A DNA stretch of 64,000 bases from RGIG5579 sp045541915 (GTDB lineage Bacteria > Bacillota > Clostridia > Oscillospirales > SIG627), in assembly GCA_045541915.1 (NCBI GenBank), contig JAZQJZ010000032.1, positions 62,001 to 126,000 of the forward strand, read 5' to 3'. Below the pieces are notes generated by a model. It saw nothing but the letters and a program-made list of their open reading frames with translations. It was not told the DNA's origin and ran no database searches. Both the position numbers and the translations under genes were made by a program. Below are positions 60,887 through 64,000 of the stretch, piece after piece; position 1 is the first letter of the stretch; the number at the start of each line of letters is the position of its first letter.

Positions 60887-61585
60887 TTAATCTACAAATT
60901 CAGCGATACAACGTTCATAAGCCGCAACGGGATCTGCCGCAGCCGTGATGGGACGTCCCACCACAATATAGTCCGAACCGATTTTCTTTGCTTCAGCAGG
61001 GGTCATAACACGCTTCTGGTCACCGATATCACCATCGGCAAAGCGAACACCGGGAGTAACGGTAAGGAAATCCTTGCCACAAGCATCGTGGACCTTGCCG
61101 GCTTCCAGAGGAGAGCAAACCACGCCGTCAAGACCTGCAAGCTTTGCATTCTTCGCATAGTGGAGAACCACCTGATCGATCGGCTCGTGGATCAAAAGAT
61201 CCTTTTCCATGCTTCCCTGATCGGTGGAGGTCAGCTGGGTAACCGCGATCAAAAGAGGACGGGTGCCATCCGGTCGTGTCAATCCCTCGATGGCAGCCTC
61301 CATCATATGGCAGGTACCGCTGGCGTGAAGATTGCAAAGATCAACATCCAAGCCGGAAAGCACTGCCATACATTTTTTTACGGTATTGGGAATGTCGTGA
61401 GACTTTAAATCCAAAAAGATCTTATGTCCACGCTTCTTGATTTCACGTACGATCTGGGGTCCTTCAGCATAGAAAAGCTCCATGCCAATTTTAACAAACG
61501 GTTTTTTTCCTGTAAAACGATCCAGGAAGGAAAACACCTCCTGTGCGCTGGAAAAATCACAAGCAATAATAACGTCTTTACCCAT
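60887..61585 (-). CDS. pyrF: Orotidine 5'-phosphate decarboxylase
   Basis: A 232-residue TIM barrel that decarboxylates OMP to UMP. The catalytic tetrad is seen in the KIGMELFYAEG and FLDLKSHDIPNTV segment (Lys-Asp-Lys-Asp). The start at 61585 follows GGAGGTG and overlaps the pyrD 3' end by 8 bases. Confidence 0.95.
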   Translation of the reverse strand: MGKDVIIACDFSSAQEVFSFLDRFTGKKPFVKIGMELFYAEGPQIVREIKKRGHKIFLDLKSHDIPNTVKKCMAVLSGLDVDLCNLHASGTCHMMEAAIEGLTRPDGTRPLLIAVTQLTSTDQGSMEKDLLIHEPIDQVVLHYAKNAKLAGLDGVVCSPLEAGKVHDACGKDFLTVTPGVRFADGDIGDQKRVMTPAEAKKIGSDYIVVGRPITAAADPVAAYERCIAEFVD

Positions 61586-62495
61586 TTCTGACACCTCCGA
61601 TAATTTCACTTAAGTTATTGATCCCATACTGATCCATTGCACGGGGAAGATCCAAAATAATATCACGGCAAGCAAAGGGATCGATCAAGTTTGCCGCACC
61701 AACCTCTACTGCAGTGGCCCCGGCAAGCATCATTTCAATTACATCCTCTGCCGATGATACGCCGCCAATTCCGACTACGGGAATTTTAACCGCTCCAGCC
61801 ACCTGATATACCATCCGAACGGCTACAGGGAAAACCGCGTCGCCTGAAAAGCCTCCCATTGTATTGGCAATCATGGGTTTTCTTTTTCTCAGATCAATTC
61901 GCATTCCGAGAAGCGTATTGATCAGACTGATACCGTCTGCGCCGGCTTCTTCGCATGCCTTGGCAATGGAGACAATATCTGTTACGTTGGGAGAAAGCTT
62001 AATAATAACCGGCTTTTTGGTTACTTTTTTCACAGCAGAGGTGACCTCGGCTGCGGCCTTCGGATCGGTTCCGAAGCTCATTCCACCGCCGTGCACATTG
62101 GGGCAGCTTACATTAACCTCAAGCCAGCCAACCTGCTCGCTGGCATCCAGCTTTTCGCAGGTATAAGCATAATCCTCCACAGAAAAACCGCTGACATTTG
62201 CCATAACAGGCTTGGAAAAGCATTTTTTTAATTTGGGAAGCTCTTCCGAAATTACTTTGTCGACACCGGGATTTTGAAGACCGACGGCATTGATCATACC
62301 GGAAGAACACTCGGCAATACGAGGAGTCGGATTGCCAAAACGCGGATCCTTTGTGGTCCCCTTAAAAGAAAAGGTTCCCAAAATATTGATATCGTAAAGC
62401 TCGGCAAATTCATAACCGAAGCCAAAGGTTCCGCTGGCGGGAATAACGGGATTTTCCAGTTCAATTCCGCACAGGTTTACATTCATTTTTCCCAC
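61578..62495 (-). CDS. pyrD: Dihydroorotate dehydrogenase, class 1B catalytic subunit
   Basis: A 305-residue FMN enzyme of class 1B, which pairs with PyrK to use NAD. The catalytic Cys is in VNVSCPNVHGGGMSFGTDP, and the FMN site shows PASGTFGFGYEF and GIGGVSSAEDVIEMMLAGA. A GTG at 62495 has AGGAGG 7 bases upstream; an ATG at 62486 would give an ATGA overlap with pyrK but a long spacing. The GTG is preferred. Confidence 0.94.
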   Translation of the reverse strand: MGKMNVNLCGIELENPVIPASGTFGFGYEFAELYDINILGTFSFKGTTKDPRFGNPTPRIAECSSGMINAVGLQNPGVDKVISEELPKLKKCFSKPVMANVSGFSVEDYAYTCEKLDASEQVGWLEVNVSCPNVHGGGMSFGTDPKAAAEVTSAVKKVTKKPVIIKLSPNVTDIVSIAKACEEAGADGISLINTLLGMRIDLRKRKPMIANTMGGFSGDAVFPVAVRMVYQVAGAVKIPVVGIGGVSSAEDVIEMMLAGATAVEVGAANLIDPFACRDIILDLPRAMDQYGINNLSEIIGGVRNG

Positions 62496-63217
62496 AGGAT
62501 CTCCTCCTTTCGAAGGACGGGACCATCTTTGCAGATGCGCTTATAACCGGTAACGGTTTTACATGAGCATCCCATACAGGCACCGAATCCGCAACCCATT
62601 CTTTCTTCAAAGCTAAATTGGCCGGAGGTAGAGCACTGACGATAGATCGCTTTCAGCATCGGTTCCGGACCGCAGGTGTAAAAATATGTGTACGAAAGGT
62701 CACACATTGCATCAGTGACAAACCCTTTGATGCCGTAACTTCCATCCACACAGGTAACGAAAACCTGCGCACCCAAGCGGCGGAACTCCTCCTCGTAAAA
62801 CACTTCGTTTTCAGTGTTAAAGCCGAGGATCACTGTAACCTTTTTGTTCTCCTCGATGAGTTTTTTTGCAAGAAGATACATAGGAGGCACACCAACGCCA
62901 CCGCCGATAAGAAGCGGTGCATCTCCGGAAACGGAGGTGTTATACCCATTGCCAAGCCCGGTGAGAACATCCAGTGTTCCCTCTTTCATCCGGCTCATTT
63001 GCTCGGTTCCTTTTCCAACGACCTTATAAATGATGGTAACCGACTCGCAATCCAAATCACAAACAGAAATGGGACGACGGAGAAAAAGACCGTCCAGTTT
63101 GATGTTAATAAACTGTCCCGGTGCCGTAATGGCAGATACATCGCCAACAAGGCGCATTTTGTATACGTTAGGTGTTAACGGAACATTCTCTGCGATGGTA
63201 AAAAGACCTTGTTTCAT
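62483..63217 (-). CDS. pyrK: Dihydroorotate dehydrogenase electron transfer subunit PyrK
   Basis: A 244-residue FAD and [2Fe-2S] subunit that shuttles electrons from PyrD to NAD. RRPISVCDL (FAD), IGGGVGVPPMYLLAKKL (NAD) and the cluster ligands CGFGACMGCSC plus CKDGPV are visible. Class 1B DHODHs typically reside in the cytoplasm. The start at 63217 has GAGGAATTT upstream; the longer frame overlaps the end of carB. Confidence 0.94.
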   Translation of the reverse strand: MKQGLFTIAENVPLTPNVYKMRLVGDVSAITAPGQFINIKLDGLFLRRPISVCDLDCESVTIIYKVVGKGTEQMSRMKEGTLDVLTGLGNGYNTSVSGDAPLLIGGGVGVPPMYLLAKKLIEENKKVTVILGFNTENEVFYEEEFRRLGAQVFVTCVDGSYGIKGFVTDAMCDLSYTYFYTCGPEPMLKAIYRQCSTSGQFSFEERMGCGFGACMGCSCKTVTGYKRICKDGPVLRKEEILWEK

Positions 63218-63227
63218 AAATTCCTCT

Positions 63228-63998
63228 TTAAGCGTCAATGGTAGAAATGGTCAGCGTGGTTTCTTCCAATACGTCCAAAAGCACGCGAACTGTATCCAGC
63301 GCGGTAAAAATGGTCACGTTGTTTTCAGTTGCCAGAGCACGGATGTGAGAGCCGTCATTCAACTGATTGGTATCACCGATATCACGGGTATTGATTACAT
63401 AAGCAATGTGTCCCTGGCGGAGTGCCTCAGGAATTTCACTGCTTCCATCGGTAATTTTCTGGAGAACACGGGTACGGATTCCGTTTTCCTTCAAGAATTT
63501 AGCAGTTCCGGAGGTGGCTTCAATGTTAAAGCCGAGATTATAGAAACGACGGATGAGAGGCAATGCCTCCTCCTTGTCCTTATCTGCGATGGTGGCAAAA
63601 ACAGTACCGTAGTTCTGAAGTCTGGTTCCAGCCGCCTGCAAGGCTTTATACAAGGCGCGATTGAGCTTATCGTCATAACCGATGGCTTCACCGGTGGATT
63701 TCATTTCGGGAGAAAGGTAAGCGTCCAAGCCACGAATCTTACTGAATGAGAACACAGGAACCTTTACATACCAACGCTCTTTTTCGTCGGGATAGATGTC
63801 AAAAATTCCCTGTTCCTTCAGGCTCTTGCCTAAAATGGCTTCCGTCGCAATGTCAGCAAGGCTAAATCCGGTAGCCTTGGAAAGGAACGGTACGGTACGG
63901 GAAGAACGGGGGTTCACCTCGATGATATAAACATCTTCCTTTTCATCCACGATGAACTGAATATTATAAAGACCAACAATTCCAATACCAAGGCCAAG
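63228..63998 (-). CDS. carB: Carbamoyl phosphate synthase large subunit, C-terminal part
   Basis: The last 256 residues of CarB: the end of the second ATP-grasp half (IIEVNPRSSRTVPFLSKATG) and the whole MGS-like allosteric domain (from about FATIADKDKEEALPLIRRFYNLG). The gene enters from the right edge. It provides carbamoyl phosphate for pyrB and argF. Operon order carB-pyrK-pyrD-pyrF-pyrE-pyrB-guaB follows; the upstream regulatory region is not visible. Confidence 0.95.
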   Translation of the reverse strand, partial: LGLGIGIVGLYNIQFIVDEKEDVYIIEVNPRSSRTVPFLSKATGFSLADIATEAILGKSLKEQGIFDIYPDEKERWYVKVPVFSFSKIRGLDAYLSPEMKSTGEAIGYDDKLNRALYKALQAAGTRLQNYGTVFATIADKDKEEALPLIRRFYNLGFNIEATSGTAKFLKENGIRTRVLQKITDGSSEIPEALRQGHIAYVINTRDIGDTNQLNDGSHIRALATENNVTIFTALDTVRVLLDVLEETTLTISTIDA

Positions 63999-64000
63999 CT

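Noticed and set aside
1..64000. Mobile elements, CRISPR arrays, tRNA or rRNA genes
   Set aside because: I found no transposase, integrase, phage gene, spaced direct-repeat array or tRNA-like cloverleaf other than tRNA-reading leaders. Long repeats are limited to the two ligase paralogs.

Overview
This 64 kb window looks like chromosome of an anaerobic, low-to-moderate GC Firmicute of the class Clostridia, perhaps an uncultured Oscillospirales-like lineage. The grounds are consensus sigma-A promoters (TTGACA-17-TATAAT), AGGAGG ribosome sites, three T-box leaders, a ferredoxin-dependent 2-oxoacid oxidoreductase, a YlmC/YmxH sporulation-type protein and a ferredoxin/Fe-S oriented gene set. Nearly all genes lie on the minus strand in long, tightly packed biosynthetic operons. 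I see no tRNA, rRNA, CRISPR array, insertion sequence or prophage.

Layout, left to right (transcription mostly right to left): end of tsaE; rqcH with divergent ylmC; an unknown anchored protein; a minimal sufC-sufB pair behind an acyl-CoA-ligase/acyltransferase-like pair (about 0-7.5 kb); a two-component system; a lipoprotein and a class B sortase (7.5-12 kb); metA-metY joined to the arginine operon argHCJBDF, which starts at a consensus promoter with a perfect ARG box (12-21 kb); a complete-looking his operon headed by a TrpR-family gene whose promoter spacer holds a palindrome (21-29 kb); three T-box controlled operons (29-43 kb); an FAD oxidoreductase with a divergent PocR/AraC regulator (43-45 kb); a ZTP-riboswitch controlled purine operon purE-F-M-N-O-H-D-L-fhs (45-57.6 kb); and the pyrimidine operon carB-pyrK-D-F-E-B ending in guaB (57.6-64 kb).

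The most interesting part is 29-43 kb. Three separate T-box leaders each precede an operon that begins with or contains an AMP-forming acyl-CoA synthetase. Aligning the leaders on the conserved end of Stem I (codon-N-YUUCYGAGC, as in B. subtilis glyQS) gives specifier codons CUC (Leu), GUA (Val) and AUC (Ile). All three antiterminator bulges read UGGU, which fits the A73 discriminator of those tRNAs. The Val operon also encodes a branched-chain aminotransferase and a four-subunit 2-oxoacid:ferredoxin oxidoreductase. I infer a branched-chain amino acid supply route that activates branched short-chain fatty acids to acyl-CoAs, carboxylates them reductively to 2-oxoacids and transaminates them, with each branch induced by starvation for its own amino acid. 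Two ligases are fused to a HTH-XRE plus cupin regulator-like module. The third is fused to a xylose-isomerase-like TIM barrel and is preceded by an isopropylmalate-synthase-like protein that has lost its metal ligands.

Other points worth noting: PurF lacks the N-terminal nucleophile Cys; purH is split into an AICAR transformylase and an archaeal-type PurO; PyrB carries a PyrI-like zinc domain with exactly the PyrI cysteine spacing; the MetA specificity residue is Glu111, which predicts acetyl transfer; and the E2-like acyltransferase has Glu in place of the catalytic His.
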